From NCBI RefSeq assembly GCF_021699195.1, contig NZ_SSXE01000099.1, positions 1 to 46,865 on the forward strand: a stretch of DNA of 46,865 nucleotides, read 5' to 3'. A program made the translations under genes and the position numbers. Below the pieces are notes generated by a model that saw only the letters and a list, made by a program, of their open reading frames with translations, was not told the DNA's origin and searched no databases. This document shows, one piece after another, positions 18,226-26,239 of the stretch. How positions within the stretch are numbered: the stretch's first letter is position 1; every line of letters begins with the position of its first letter. Source of the DNA: Nonomuraea sp. MG754425 (lineage in GTDB: Bacteria > Actinomycetota > Actinomycetes > Streptosporangiales > Streptosporangiaceae).

Positions 18226-18606
18226 TTATGTGGGCGAGTTCACCAAGCTCTGCGCCGCGTAGACCAGATAGTCCCAAAGCCGGGTCTCCAGCTCCTCCGG
18301 CAGGTCGAGCGTGTCGACCGCATCGCGCATGTGGCGAAGCCAGGCGTCGTGCTCGGGCTGCCCGATCACGAACGGCATGTGCCGCATCCGCAGCCGGGGA
18401 TGCCCGCGCTGCTCGCTGTAGGTCTTGGGGCCGCCCCAGTACTGGATGAGGAAGCCCCGCAGCCGCTCCTCGGCGCCCGTCAGATCGGACTCCGGGTAGA
18501 GCGGCCGCAGGATCGGGTCGTCCGCGACCCCCTCATAGAAGCGGTGCACGAGGCGGCGGAAGGTCTCCTCGCCTCCGACGGCGTCGTAAAAGGAGGTCTC
18601 TGTCAC
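18226..18606 (-). CDS. glbO: Group II truncated hemoglobin GlbO
   Basis: 126 aa 2-on-2 globin. It shows the Phe-Tyr of helix B (HRFYEGVADDPILRPLYPE), the conserved YWGGPKTYSEQRGHPRLRMRH stretch read as YWGGP followed by RGHPRLRMRH, and the proximal His and helix-G Trp in QPEHDAWLRHM. Family members bind O2, NO and peroxide and aid respiration or NO detoxification. GTG 18606 is fixed by a TAAGCT -10 box 7 bp upstream. The first three bases of that box are the stop codon of the preceding mscS gene. Confidence 0.92.
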   Translation of the reverse strand: MTETSFYDAVGGEETFRRLVHRFYEGVADDPILRPLYPESDLTGAEERLRGFLIQYWGGPKTYSEQRGHPRLRMRHMPFVIGQPEHDAWLRHMRDAVDTLDLPEELETRLWDYLVYAAQSLVNSPT

Positions 18607-18613
18607 GGTTCCT

Positions 18614-18619
18614 AGCTTA
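18614..18619 (-). promoter_or_regulatory. -10 box TAAGCT of leaderless glbO, overlapping the mscS stop codon
   Basis: The TAA of the box (18619-18617) is the stop codon of mscS. A 7-bp spacer leads to GTG 18606. Same hexamer as at ettA. Confidence 0.6.
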
Positions 18620-19606
18620 GGCGCTGGCGACCATGGGGATGCCCGCGTCGTCGAGCGCCGTCTTGACCCGCATCCGCAGTTCCCGGGCCACCTCCGCCTG
18701 CGCGGCCGGCAGCGTCTTGGCCGTGATGCGGAACACCAGCGAGCTGTCGGAGAGCTGCTCGACGCCGTACACCGTGAGTGGCTCCACGATCTTGGACTCG
18801 CGCAGTTCGGGGTCGGCCCAGACCTCCTCGGCGACGTGCTCGAGCAGCACCCGCACGCCGACCACGTCGGCGTCGTAGGCCACCGGCACGTCCATGAACG
18901 CGCGTGACCAGCCCTGCGACTCGTTGCCGACCCGGGTGATCGTGCCGTTGCGGACGTACCAGACGCGGCCGTCCGCGTCGCGCAGCCTGGTGATGCGCAG
19001 GGTCACGGCCTCGACCGTGCCGATGGCCGGGCCCGCGTCGATCACGTCGCCCACGCCGTACTGGTCCTCCAGCAGCATGAACATGCCCGCGATGAAGTCC
19101 TTCACCAGTTCCTGCGCGCCGAAGCCGATCGCCACGCCGAGGATGCCGACGCTCGTCAGCAGCGGGGCGATGGGAATCGTCAGCCGGTCGAGCACGGTCA
19201 GCACCGCGGTGCCCAGGATGACGACGGAGGCGACGTGCTTGAGCACCGACCCCATCGTCTCGGCCCGCTGCTTGCGCCGCTCGTGCAGCAGCACGTCGAT
19301 GCCGTCGGTCGCGATGCCCTTGCGGAACCGGCTGGTGATGGAACCACCCGCGGCGGCGCGGTTGACCACGCGCGTGATGACCCGGTGCGCGACGTTGCGG
19401 AGCACGAACGCGAGCAGGACGATCAGGACGACCACGACGGCGCTCGCCGCCAGTGGTGCCCACGGCGCGTTGTAAAACATCCCGGCAAGCGTAGAGCACA
19501 CCGGATCGTTTTGGCAGGTCACTGACACATCTGAAATCACCTTGTCGGCGTCGGGCAGCACCGAGGTCGACGAAGGCTGTGGCGACGGCGTCACCAGCAG
19601 TAACAC
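18617..19606 (-). CDS. MscS-family small-conductance mechanosensitive channel
   Basis: 329 aa. A short N-terminal hydrophobic segment is followed by an extracytoplasmic stretch with two Cys (VTCQNDPVCSTL), as in other actinobacterial MscS proteins. Then come membrane helices, the pore helix (GILGVAIGFGAQELVKDFIAGMFMLLEDQYGVGD, in parts) and the beta/alpha-beta cytoplasmic domain. It releases solutes on hypo-osmotic shock. I chose GTG 19606 because GGAGGGGG lies ~9 bp upstream and homologues have this N terminus. An alternative ATG at 19480 has a TACGCT box exactly 7 bp upstream and would give a 287-aa form lacking the Cys segment. A TTA codon immediately follows GTG 19606. Confidence 0.85.
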   Translation of the reverse strand: MLLLVTPSPQPSSTSVLPDADKVISDVSVTCQNDPVCSTLAGMFYNAPWAPLAASAVVVVLIVLLAFVLRNVAHRVITRVVNRAAAGGSITSRFRKGIATDGIDVLLHERRKQRAETMGSVLKHVASVVILGTAVLTVLDRLTIPIAPLLTSVGILGVAIGFGAQELVKDFIAGMFMLLEDQYGVGDVIDAGPAIGTVEAVTLRITRLRDADGRVWYVRNGTITRVGNESQGWSRAFMDVPVAYDADVVGVRVLLEHVAEEVWADPELRESKIVEPLTVYGVEQLSDSSLVFRITAKTLPAAQAEVARELRMRVKTALDDAGIPMVASA

Positions 19607-19866
19607 TAGGTGGATCCCCCTCCGGAAGCGGTTCGGCCAACTTCTTGGACCGTTTCGATCCAAAAATACCGCCGACAGAACCGCCCGCCGTCACATCACG
19701 CCGGGGAAGACGGGGTCGCCGTCTCTCTGGGCCGCGGAGGGCGAGAGACGACGCTCCGATGACGTGCGGCTCGCCGCGGGACACACACCCGGAAGCATGT
19801 CCCGTGGCGGTTCCGGAAGGGACCCCCCGAACACCCGCGCGGCGGACCGGACGGGTGGCTTTGGCG

Positions 19867-19889
19867 GGCACGGTACGCGGAGCCGTGCC
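19867..19889 (-). terminator. Hairpin in mscS upstream region
   Basis: GGCACGG (19867-19873) and CCGTGCC (19883-19889) form a 7-bp stem with a 9-nt loop. Second of two hairpins after the small gene ending at 20034. Confidence 0.45.
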
Positions 19890-19910
19890 GGATCGTTGCG
19901 CGGGCCGGAA

Positions 19911-19967
19911 CCGGCGGAGTGGCCCAGGGCCCTGCGTGCGGGCCCTCCGCACCGGCCACTCCGCCGG
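19911..19967 (-). terminator. Large nested hairpin after the gene at 20034-20318
   Basis: CCGGCGGAGTGGCC (19911-19924) and GGCCACTCCGCCGG (19954-19967) are a perfect 14-bp stem. Inside it AGGGCCC (19926-19932) pairs with GGGCCCT (19940-19946). Very stable; likely transcription terminator or extragenic palindrome. Confidence 0.6.
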
Positions 19968-20033
19968 CTCCCAGAAGCCGCCGTGGGACGCGGTGAGCCG
20001 TGGTGGCTGCGCTCCACCCGGTTCACCGCGTCG

Positions 20034-20318
20034 TCACTCCCCCACGGCGGCGAGTACGCGGGCGACCTTCGTCGCGGCTCCGGCAGGGTCGTCGGCCGTG
20101 TGCATCCGCTCGCCCCAGGACCAGCAGTACCACCAGTCGGGCATGTCCGAGACGGTTGCCGGCCGGCAGGTGACGTTCTCGGTCAGGCTCGTCGCGTTCG
20201 GGTTGATGACCCTGACGAACCTGCGTCCGTTCTGGGCCTGGACCACTCGAGCGAGCAACCCGCGCGCTCCGAGCTCGGCCACCAGACGCTCCAAGTGCTC
20301 GAAGTTCTCGTCCCCCAC
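20034..20318 (-). CDS. Conserved actinobacterial small protein, unknown function
   Basis: 94 aa, beginning VGDENFEHLERLVAELGARGLLARVV and containing the striking aromatic stretch MPDWWYCWSWGERM, followed by an Ala-rich helix (DPAGAATKVARVLAAVGE). I recognise this as a common hypothetical protein of actinomycetes but know no function. GTG 20318 has GGAGG 8 bp upstream, so the longer frame to 20357 is rejected. Cytosolic, no signal peptide. Two hairpins follow the stop. Confidence 0.75.
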   Translation of the reverse strand: MGDENFEHLERLVAELGARGLLARVVQAQNGRRFVRVINPNATSLTENVTCRPATVSDMPDWWYCWSWGERMHTADDPAGAATKVARVLAAVGE

Positions 20319-20469
20319 CGTTCGTTCCTCCCTCAGGAATCGTTGCTGGTGGGCCAAAGATGGCTCAAGTCAAGAGCGGGCGCAACGAGGGGTACGGCCT
20401 TCGGGGCGTCGCTTCTGACACATGGGTTGTAAGAACCAAACCCGGGGAGGACGATCCTTATCCGCGGGC

Positions 20470-20490
20470 TGATTGAAGGCGTTCCAATCA
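20470..20490. promoter_or_regulatory. Inverted repeat upstream of the XRE-TPR regulator
   Basis: TGATTG (20470-20475) and CAATCA (20485-20490) around 9 bp that contain GAA/TTC. It lies ~100 bp upstream of the regulator start and could be its own operator. Confidence 0.35.
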
Positions 20491-20592
20491 ACTCGGCATT
20501 GCTTCATAGTCATGGGTAGGCGCAGGGCAACTCTAGGGCTACGCTGAGTCACCAGTTGTGGACCGGTCGAGACATGCGGGAGAGGGGCCGGG

Positions 20593-22146
20593 ATGTCCGG
20601 CAGACAGCACAGGGAGACGGAGATCGCCCGGCGGATCAGGGCCAAGGGCCTGGCCGCCGGGCGCACGTCGGCTCAGATAGCTGATGAGATCCACGAAGCG
20701 TGCACGGGCCAGTTCGGCACGAGTCGCATCAAAGCGCACCGCCTCGCGTACGGCATCGCGTTGGCCGATGTCATCGAGCAGGTCAGAGCGCTGTTCGAGC
20801 GCGACAGCAAGGCGTCGCCGGGCATCGGCGAGACGCTGCTGTCGGCGTACGAGAGCGGTCTCAAGCGGCCGGGGCCCGAATACCTGCACTACCTGTGCGC
20901 GGTCTACCGGGTCGAGCCGGGCGCGCTGGGCTACGACTCGCCCTGCATCTGCGGTCACGGCCACAAGACGCCGGGCGGGCCCGGCGCGGAGGCCAAGGAC
21001 CGGGCGGCCAACCAGGCCATCGACCGGGAACTGCTGATCCAGCCGATGGAGACCGACCCGGAGGACGAGGAGGACGAGAACATCCTCCGCCGGACGCTTT
21101 TAAACTCCCTGCAGGCCGACGCCAACCTGGCCGACCTCGAAGGGCCGGTGCTCGGAGCGTGCGAGGGCATCAGGCGCCGGATGGACGAGACGCTGGTCTC
21201 GGCCACCGTGTCCGCCGCGATGCTCGACCAGTGGGAAGAGGCGACGATCAGCTTCGGCCGTCAGTACACGACGACGGCCCCGCTGCGACTGCTGTGCGAC
21301 GTGCTGCTGGAGCTGAGCGCCGTGCGTACGGCGATGGCCCGGCGTCAGCCCATCGATCTGCAGGAGCGCCTGTGCCGGATGGCCGCCCAGCTCTCCGGGC
21401 TGAGCGGCATGATCATGATCAATCTGGGCGATCACCGGCTGGCGCGCTCGTTCTTCCGCACCGGGCGCACCGCGGCCGACGAGACCGGCGACCGGGCCCT
21501 GCGCGCGTGGATCGCGGCCCGCGAGTCGCTCGTCCCCCTCTACTTCGGCGACGCCCGCGAGGCGCTCAGCCTGGCCAAGAAGAGCCGCGACATGGCCGGC
21601 TCCACGCCGTGCGCGGCGCAGGCCATGGCTCCGGTCGTCGAGGCCAGGGCGCTGGCCATGATGTCCAACGGCGAGAGCAAGAAGGAGATCGTCGACCAGG
21701 CCAAGCGCGCCCTGGCGCGGGCCAGGAACGCCTTCGCCCACATGCGCCCGGAGGACCAGGAGGACGTCGCCTTCGGCTACACCGAGAAGCAGCTCTACTT
21801 CTACCAGGGTGACGTGCTCACCAAGCTCGGCCAGACGATCGAGGCCGAGGTGGTGCTCGACCAGGCGCTGGAGAAGTACGAGGACCACATCCTCGACCAG
21901 ACGCTGATCAGGCTCGACCAGGCCCAGTGCCGGCTGATCGACGATGACGCCGAGGAGGCCGTGGCCATCGCCACGAGGGCGCTCAACATGGTCGGCGACG
22001 AGTATCTCACCGACCTCATCCTGCGCCCCGGGCTGCAACTCGAGAAGCTGATCCTGGCCCGGGACCCGTCGGTACCGGGTCTCGACAAACTGTCGGCCGC
22101 GCTCCGGCGGCCGCGACAACCCGAGTTGAAAGGGGGCGGTGGGTGA
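20593..22146 (+). CDS. XRE-type regulator with TPR-like C-terminal region
   Basis: 517 aa. The N-terminal ~115 residues contain a helix-turn-helix region (LLSAYESGLKRPGPEYLHYLCAVYRVEPGALGY). A Cys/His-rich linker (SPCICGHGHK) and an acidic stretch (DPEDEEDEN) follow. The remainder is helical TPR-like repeats, the layout of actinomycete developmental or peptide-sensing regulators. GAGAGGGG lies upstream of ATG 20593. A TTA codon (21100) makes translation potentially tRNA-Leu(UUA)-limited. It is coupled by a 4-bp overlap to the GNAT gene, so the acetyltransferase is the obvious functional partner. Target genes are unknown. Confidence 0.8.
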   Translation: MSGRQHRETEIARRIRAKGLAAGRTSAQIADEIHEACTGQFGTSRIKAHRLAYGIALADVIEQVRALFERDSKASPGIGETLLSAYESGLKRPGPEYLHYLCAVYRVEPGALGYDSPCICGHGHKTPGGPGAEAKDRAANQAIDRELLIQPMETDPEDEEDENILRRTLLNSLQADANLADLEGPVLGACEGIRRRMDETLVSATVSAAMLDQWEEATISFGRQYTTTAPLRLLCDVLLELSAVRTAMARRQPIDLQERLCRMAAQLSGLSGMIMINLGDHRLARSFFRTGRTAADETGDRALRAWIAARESLVPLYFGDAREALSLAKKSRDMAGSTPCAAQAMAPVVEARALAMMSNGESKKEIVDQAKRALARARNAFAHMRPEDQEDVAFGYTEKQLYFYQGDVLTKLGQTIEAEVVLDQALEKYEDHILDQTLIRLDQAQCRLIDDDAEEAVAIATRALNMVGDEYLTDLILRPGLQLEKLILARDPSVPGLDKLSAALRRPRQPELKGGGG

Positions 22147-22631
22147 AGCTGACGATCAGACGCTATCGGTGGTCAGATCTCGACACCATCCTCGCACTCC
22201 ACCGGATCTGCCTCGCCGAGGTGGGCCTGGTTCCCGGTGACGGCGTCTACTACGACGACGACTTCCCGCGCATCCAGGAGATCTACCTCGCCTGCGGCGG
22301 TGACTTCCTTGTCGGGGAGGTCGCCGGGCGGGTGGTGGCCATGGGCGGGCTGAAACCCGTCGACACCGGCACGGCGGAGCTCTGCCGGTTGCGGGTGCAT
22401 CCCCAGTTCCAGCGCCGCGGTTTCGGCGCGGCCATGCTGATCGCGCTGGAGCGGCGTGCCGTGGAGCTGGGCTTCCACAGTGTCCGGGGTGACACCACGC
22501 TGAACCAGGAGGCCGCGCTGGCGCTGTACGAGCGCCAGGGGTGGCGCGAGCTGTCCAGGGAGCAGGTGGGTGGCCTGACGGTCATCTACGGTGAGAAACG
22601 GCTGCTTCCGCTGATGCTGCTCGATCTCTAG
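22143..22631 (+). CDS. GNAT-family N-acetyltransferase
   Basis: 162 aa single GNAT domain. The acetyl-CoA pyrophosphate loop is QRRGFGAAM, after the beta strand AELCRLRVHPQF; the C-terminal part has ALYERQGWREL. GTG 22143 overlaps the regulator stop (GTGA) with AAAGGGGG upstream. It probably acetylates a small molecule or a protein in the same response as the regulator. The substrate is not predictable. Confidence 0.88.
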   Translation: MKLTIRRYRWSDLDTILALHRICLAEVGLVPGDGVYYDDDFPRIQEIYLACGGDFLVGEVAGRVVAMGGLKPVDTGTAELCRLRVHPQFQRRGFGAAMLIALERRAVELGFHSVRGDTTLNQEAALALYERQGWRELSREQVGGLTVIYGEKRLLPLMLLDL

Positions 22632-22648
22632 AGCACGCATCGCCGTAC

Positions 22649-22670
22649 GGCCCCACCCCTTCCTGGGGCC
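22649..22670 (+). terminator. Terminator after the regulator-GNAT operon
   Basis: GGCCCCA (22649-22655) and TGGGGCC (22664-22670) form a 7-bp stem with an 8-nt loop, 18 bp past the stop. Confidence 0.65.
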
Positions 22671-22994
22671 GCCCTCCGGCTTTCCCGGTGACCTCTCCCG
22701 GGCCCGCTCGGTGTGACGTCGCCGCCGAGGCTGAGTACCCGACGCTGCTCTCCCTGCGTCCGTTTCCCCGCGCGCTCGTTTCCCGGTGCGCCGGTCTTCG
22801 CGCGTTTCGGCCCGCTCGTCGCGGCTCGCCGATCCCGGACGCGTCGCTCTCGGTTCGTCGCGCTGGGTGACGGTTCCCCGGTCATCGACCCTGACATCAT
22901 TCGTCGAATTCGCAAGAACGATATGTCGGAAAGGCCGTAAATCAGCTCTCGCGGATAAGGAACTACGAGCCGGCGGGTGAGGCTCTTACCACCC
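22671..22994. other. Intergenic region, no gene seen
   Basis: About 320 bp of non-coding sequence before the GntR-like site. Short open frames lack ribosome sites or protein character. Confidence 0.45.
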
Positions 22995-23008
22995 GGTTGT
23001 AGACAACC
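22995..23008. promoter_or_regulatory. GntR(FadR)-type operator-like palindrome
   Basis: GGTTGT-AG-ACAACC is a perfect 6-2-6 palindrome, 58 bp upstream of the EamA transporter start. It matches the TTGT-N2-ACAA core typical of FadR-subfamily GntR regulators. No GntR gene lies in the window. Confidence 0.5.
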
Positions 23009-23065
23009 ATCACCGGGCGCTCCCCGTACATCAAAGGCTGCGAAACGTGGTGCCATGCTTTTCCC

Positions 23066-24316
23066 ATGGCAGACATGCCCGCCTCCCGCCCCCTTCGGGG
23101 AGCCGTGCTTCTGTTGTTCGTGAGCGCCGCATGGGGGTCGGCGTTCCCGCTGATGAAAGATCTCATCCATCGTTTACCGGTCGAAGATCTTCTCGCCGAG
23201 CGCTACCTGCTCGCGGCACTGACGCTGTTCCTCATCAAGCCGCACTGCCTTCGGGGGCTGTCGCGGGGCACCTGGGTCAACGGGGTGCTGCTCGGGGTGA
23301 TGTTCGGGGTCGGACAGGCCGGCCAGGCGGCGGCGCTGCACGGACTGCCGTCGGCGGTGTCCGGGTTCGCCGTCGGCTGCAGCGTGATCTTCACACCCAT
23401 CCTGTCCCTACTGATCTTCAAGGAGCCGGTCCGGCGGCGCATCTGGGCGGGCGTGGCGCTCGCCCTGGCGGGCATGGCCGTCTTCACCCTCGTACGCGGG
23501 GTGGAGGAGCACCAGATCTCGCTGATAGCGCTGTCGGTCACGCTCGCCGCCGCCGCCCTCTACTCCGGGCACACCCTGCTCCTGGAGCACCTGTCCGAGA
23601 ACCCCGCCGGGTTCCCCGCGTACGCGCTGACGGTGATCCAGCTCTTCACGATCGGCGCGCTCACCGGTGTCTTCGCCGTTCGTGACGGGATCACCCTGCC
23701 CTCCGGCGGGGCCGACTGGATCGCCATGCTGCACCTGGCCGTGATCTCGTGCGCGCTGGGTTTCCTGGCCCGTTCCCAGGCGCAGGCACACCTGTCGGCC
23801 GTGCCGAGCCAGATCCTGATGTCCTCACAGCCGCTCTGGGTGGCCGCGATCGCGGTGATCTGGTTCGACGAGCGGCTCGGGTGGAGCATGATCGTGGGCG
23901 GCCTGCTGATGGGCGGCGCGATGTTGCTGGCGTTGCCCACCAGAGCCGTCAAACGGGGAAAAGAACGCCGCCGCCTGCTGGTCGTCGCGCGCAGGGCCGG
24001 TGTGCGGCTGGCCGATCTCCGGACGAAACCTGAAGATCCGCTGCGCCTGGCCGGCGGCCCGGCGCCCTACCTCGACAAGGACGCCTGCCCGGACGTCACG
24101 TCGTGCCCCTGGCAGACCCGCTCGCTCAAGGGCGGCGCGGAGCCCAGCCTGGAGCGGCTGATCCAGCGGGCCAGCTACATCGTGCGCGCGAGGAACCTGC
24201 CGGGGCCCGGCTGCTGCCAGTCGGTCACCCTGCTCGGCCGGTGCCTGTGCGCCCTCATGGAGGAATCGGAGCAGGCGCACACCACGGGCGTGCAGCACTG
24301 GTTTCGGGCCCCATAG
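23066..24316 (+). CDS. EamA/DMT-family transporter with a long Cys-containing tail
   Basis: 416 aa. Residues ~1-295 form ten hydrophobic helices of the drug/metabolite transporter fold, with the AAWGSAFPLMKDLI start and an internal duplication. EamA proteins usually end here at ~300 aa. This one adds ~120 hydrophilic residues with six Cys, including CPDVTSCPW and a CC pair in GPGCCQSV, which I do not recognise. TTA codon at 23174. A GntR-like palindrome precedes it and a terminator-like hairpin follows. Probably an amino-acid or metabolite exporter; substrate unknown. Confidence 0.82.
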   Translation: MADMPASRPLRGAVLLLFVSAAWGSAFPLMKDLIHRLPVEDLLAERYLLAALTLFLIKPHCLRGLSRGTWVNGVLLGVMFGVGQAGQAAALHGLPSAVSGFAVGCSVIFTPILSLLIFKEPVRRRIWAGVALALAGMAVFTLVRGVEEHQISLIALSVTLAAAALYSGHTLLLEHLSENPAGFPAYALTVIQLFTIGALTGVFAVRDGITLPSGGADWIAMLHLAVISCALGFLARSQAQAHLSAVPSQILMSSQPLWVAAIAVIWFDERLGWSMIVGGLLMGGAMLLALPTRAVKRGKERRRLLVVARRAGVRLADLRTKPEDPLRLAGGPAPYLDKDACPDVTSCPWQTRSLKGGAEPSLERLIQRASYIVRARNLPGPGCCQSVTLLGRCLCALMEESEQAHTTGVQHWFRAP

Positions 24317-24332
24317 GTTAGATATCCCATTC

Positions 24333-24350
24333 AAAAGGCAAGTGCTTTTT
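24333..24350 (+). terminator. AT-rich terminator-like hairpin after the EamA gene
   Basis: AAAAGGC (24333-24339) and GCTTTTT (24344-24350) pair with one G-U and an AAGT loop, ending in a T-run. Unusual for this GC-rich genome. Confidence 0.5.
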
Positions 24351-24383
24351 ATCCATACGTCTCCCACTTATTTGCGATAAACC

Positions 24384-24411
24384 TTGATATTCGGTGGAGT
24401 GACCCAATAAT
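24384..24411 (+). promoter_or_regulatory. Sigma-70-like promoter of the peptide-TPR operon
   Basis: TTGATA (24384-24389), 16 bp, AATAAT (24406-24411): each one mismatch from consensus, in a visibly AT-rich segment. It is 33 bp upstream of the 24-aa peptide start. Confidence 0.55.
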
Positions 24412-24443
24412 TGGGGTTCAACCCCGAGTGGAGAGGCACATCC

Positions 24444-24518
24444 ATGAAGCGCATCCTCGTCCGTAAGCCTGGTACCGCGAGGCTGGCCGGGACCTCCGGC
24501 GTCATTCACAAGGGGTGA
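24444..24518 (+). CDS. 24-residue peptide gene, candidate peptide precursor or signal
   Basis: ATG 24444 has a good GGAGAGG site 7 bp upstream and follows a strong promoter. It encodes a basic 24-aa peptide starting MKRILVRKPG and ending SGVIHKG, without a signal sequence. The stop overlaps the TPR gene start (GTGA), so the pair is translationally coupled. Function unknown to me. Options are a small regulatory or modified (RiPP-like) peptide handled by the TPR protein, or a leader ORF tuning TPR translation. It has no Cys, and only Thr/Ser/Lys/His as candidate modification sites. Confidence 0.6.
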   Translation: MKRILVRKPGTARLAGTSGVIHKG

Positions 24519-26224
24519 CCGAGGAGAGGTCGCACCTCAGGGTGCGGGGCGAACCGCCCGCCCGGTGGGGGGCCGTCCGGCTGCTGATGCCGTTGATCGA
24601 CGCGCATCGCCGGCCGCGCGGCCCCTACACCGTCGCCGCGGCGTTGCTGCGGCACCTGGTGCCGCCGGCCCTGGGGTCCGCCCCGGGGCTGGTGGCGGCG
24701 CACGACATCGAGATCCTCGCGGCGGCGCCCGAACTGGCCGGGATCGTGCCGGCCCGGCGGGGCGGCATCGACGCGGAGCTGTCCGACGAGGAGCGCATCC
24801 TCGTGCCGGCGCCCCGCCGTACGCTGCGGCTGGCGAACGGGCTCGCCGAGTTCGTCCGCGACGCCGTGCGGCCCGGAGGGGCGATCGCCGTGTGCAACGC
24901 CGCCGAGGCCGACCCGACGGACGTCGAGCTGCTCGACGTCATGACACGGCGCATCCCGCCCGGCACCTTGTCCATCATGGTGTGCTCCGGCGGCCCCGCG
25001 CCCCCGCCCGGCACCCGGGACGTGGACGAGCTGTGGGCCCTCGTCGACCGCTGCGTGCGCGAGGGCTTCCTGCACGCCGTGACGGAGCTGGGGGAGCAGG
25101 GGATGGCGGCCACGCCGCCCGGTGGCGCGAGCTGGTGGCGCTTCGCGCAGCGCACCGCGACCGCGCTCGGCGGGCTCGGCCGTACCGGCGAGGCCCGCGC
25201 GATCTGGGACCGCGTGCGCCTGACCAGCCAGGACCCGGCGATGCACGCGGCGGCGGCGTACGGCACCGCCATGCTCGACGCCCGCCACCCCGACCCGGCC
25301 GCCCGCGACCTGGTCCGGGCCAGGGGCTGGATCAACGAGGCGATCGCGATCTCCACCATCCTGCCCGACCCCGCCGAGCGCGCCTTCAAGCTCGGCTTCG
25401 ACCGTAACGGCCTGGCGCTGATCGAGCTGCGGCACGGACGGTTCGACGCCGCGCTGGCCCTGGTCGACTCGGCCATCGAACTGGCCCGTGAGCTGGGGGA
25501 GCGGCACCGCCAGCACCGCATGGTGCTGCTGGCCAACCGGGCGCAGCTCCTGTCCGGGCTCGGCCGGGCCAAGGAGGCGCTGGACGACTACGGGGCGGCG
25601 GTCGCGATCGACCCCGGCTTCCCCGACACCTACGTGGAGCGGGGCAACCTGCTGTTCAAGCTGGGCCGGCACGAGGAGGCGCGGGCCGACTTCGAGCAGG
25701 CCCTGCGGGCCGGGCCGCCGCTGCCGGAGGCGTACTACAACCGGGCGGAGCTGCGCGTCGTGCTGGGGGAGGCCGACGCGGCGCTGGCCGACCTGGACCG
25801 GGTGATCGAGCTCGACCCCGAGTACCTGGACGCCTACATCAACCGGGCCGGGCTGCTGGCCGGCCGCGGCCGGGACGACGAGGCCAGGGCCGACGTCGAG
25901 ACCGGGCTCCGGCTGGCCCCGGACAACCCGTACCTGCTGACGGTGCTGGGCCAGGTCGAGACGGAGGCGGGCCGGCCCGCCGAGGCGGGCGCGGCGCTGG
26001 ACCGGGCGCTGGAGCTGGCCCCCGGGCTGGCGGCGGCCTGGGGGAACCGGGGAGTGCTCCGGTACGAGACCGGCGACCTGGAAGGGGCCGCCGCCGACCT
26101 CACGCGCGCCATCGAGCTCCAGCCGCAACCCGACCTCTACGCCAACCGCGCGGTCGCCCTGCGCGCCCTGGGACGTCAGGCCGAGGCCGAGGCGGACGAC
26201 CGGAGGGCCGCGCAGCTCTCCTGA
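24515..26224 (+). CDS. TPR protein with a distinctive N-terminal domain
   Basis: 569 aa, cytosolic. Residues ~1-180 form an unrecognised alpha/beta domain (PYTVAAALLRHLVPPAL, then GGAIAVCNAAEADPTDVELLDVMTRR) whose pattern suggests a module for binding or recognising a partner. Residues ~190-569 contain at least eight TPR units; typical ones are AYYNRAELRVVLGEADAAL and DAYINRAGLLAGRGRDDEA. It is translated from the GTG overlapping the 24-aa peptide stop, so a peptide-handling or peptide-sensing role is an attractive inference. A membrane protein follows after 15 bp. Confidence 0.75.
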   Translation: MTEERSHLRVRGEPPARWGAVRLLMPLIDAHRRPRGPYTVAAALLRHLVPPALGSAPGLVAAHDIEILAAAPELAGIVPARRGGIDAELSDEERILVPAPRRTLRLANGLAEFVRDAVRPGGAIAVCNAAEADPTDVELLDVMTRRIPPGTLSIMVCSGGPAPPPGTRDVDELWALVDRCVREGFLHAVTELGEQGMAATPPGGASWWRFAQRTATALGGLGRTGEARAIWDRVRLTSQDPAMHAAAAYGTAMLDARHPDPAARDLVRARGWINEAIAISTILPDPAERAFKLGFDRNGLALIELRHGRFDAALALVDSAIELARELGERHRQHRMVLLANRAQLLSGLGRAKEALDDYGAAVAIDPGFPDTYVERGNLLFKLGRHEEARADFEQALRAGPPLPEAYYNRAELRVVLGEADAALADLDRVIELDPEYLDAYINRAGLLAGRGRDDEARADVETGLRLAPDNPYLLTVLGQVETEAGRPAEAGAALDRALELAPGLAAAWGNRGVLRYETGDLEGAAADLTRAIELQPQPDLYANRAVALRALGRQAEAEADDRRAAQLS

Positions 26225-26239
26225 TGGGAGCATTGGGGG

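Noticed and set aside
24506..26233. 575-codon minus-strand frame opposite the TPR gene
   Set aside because: Shadow frame of repeated TPR codons, Gly/Arg/Gln-rich, no ribosome site.
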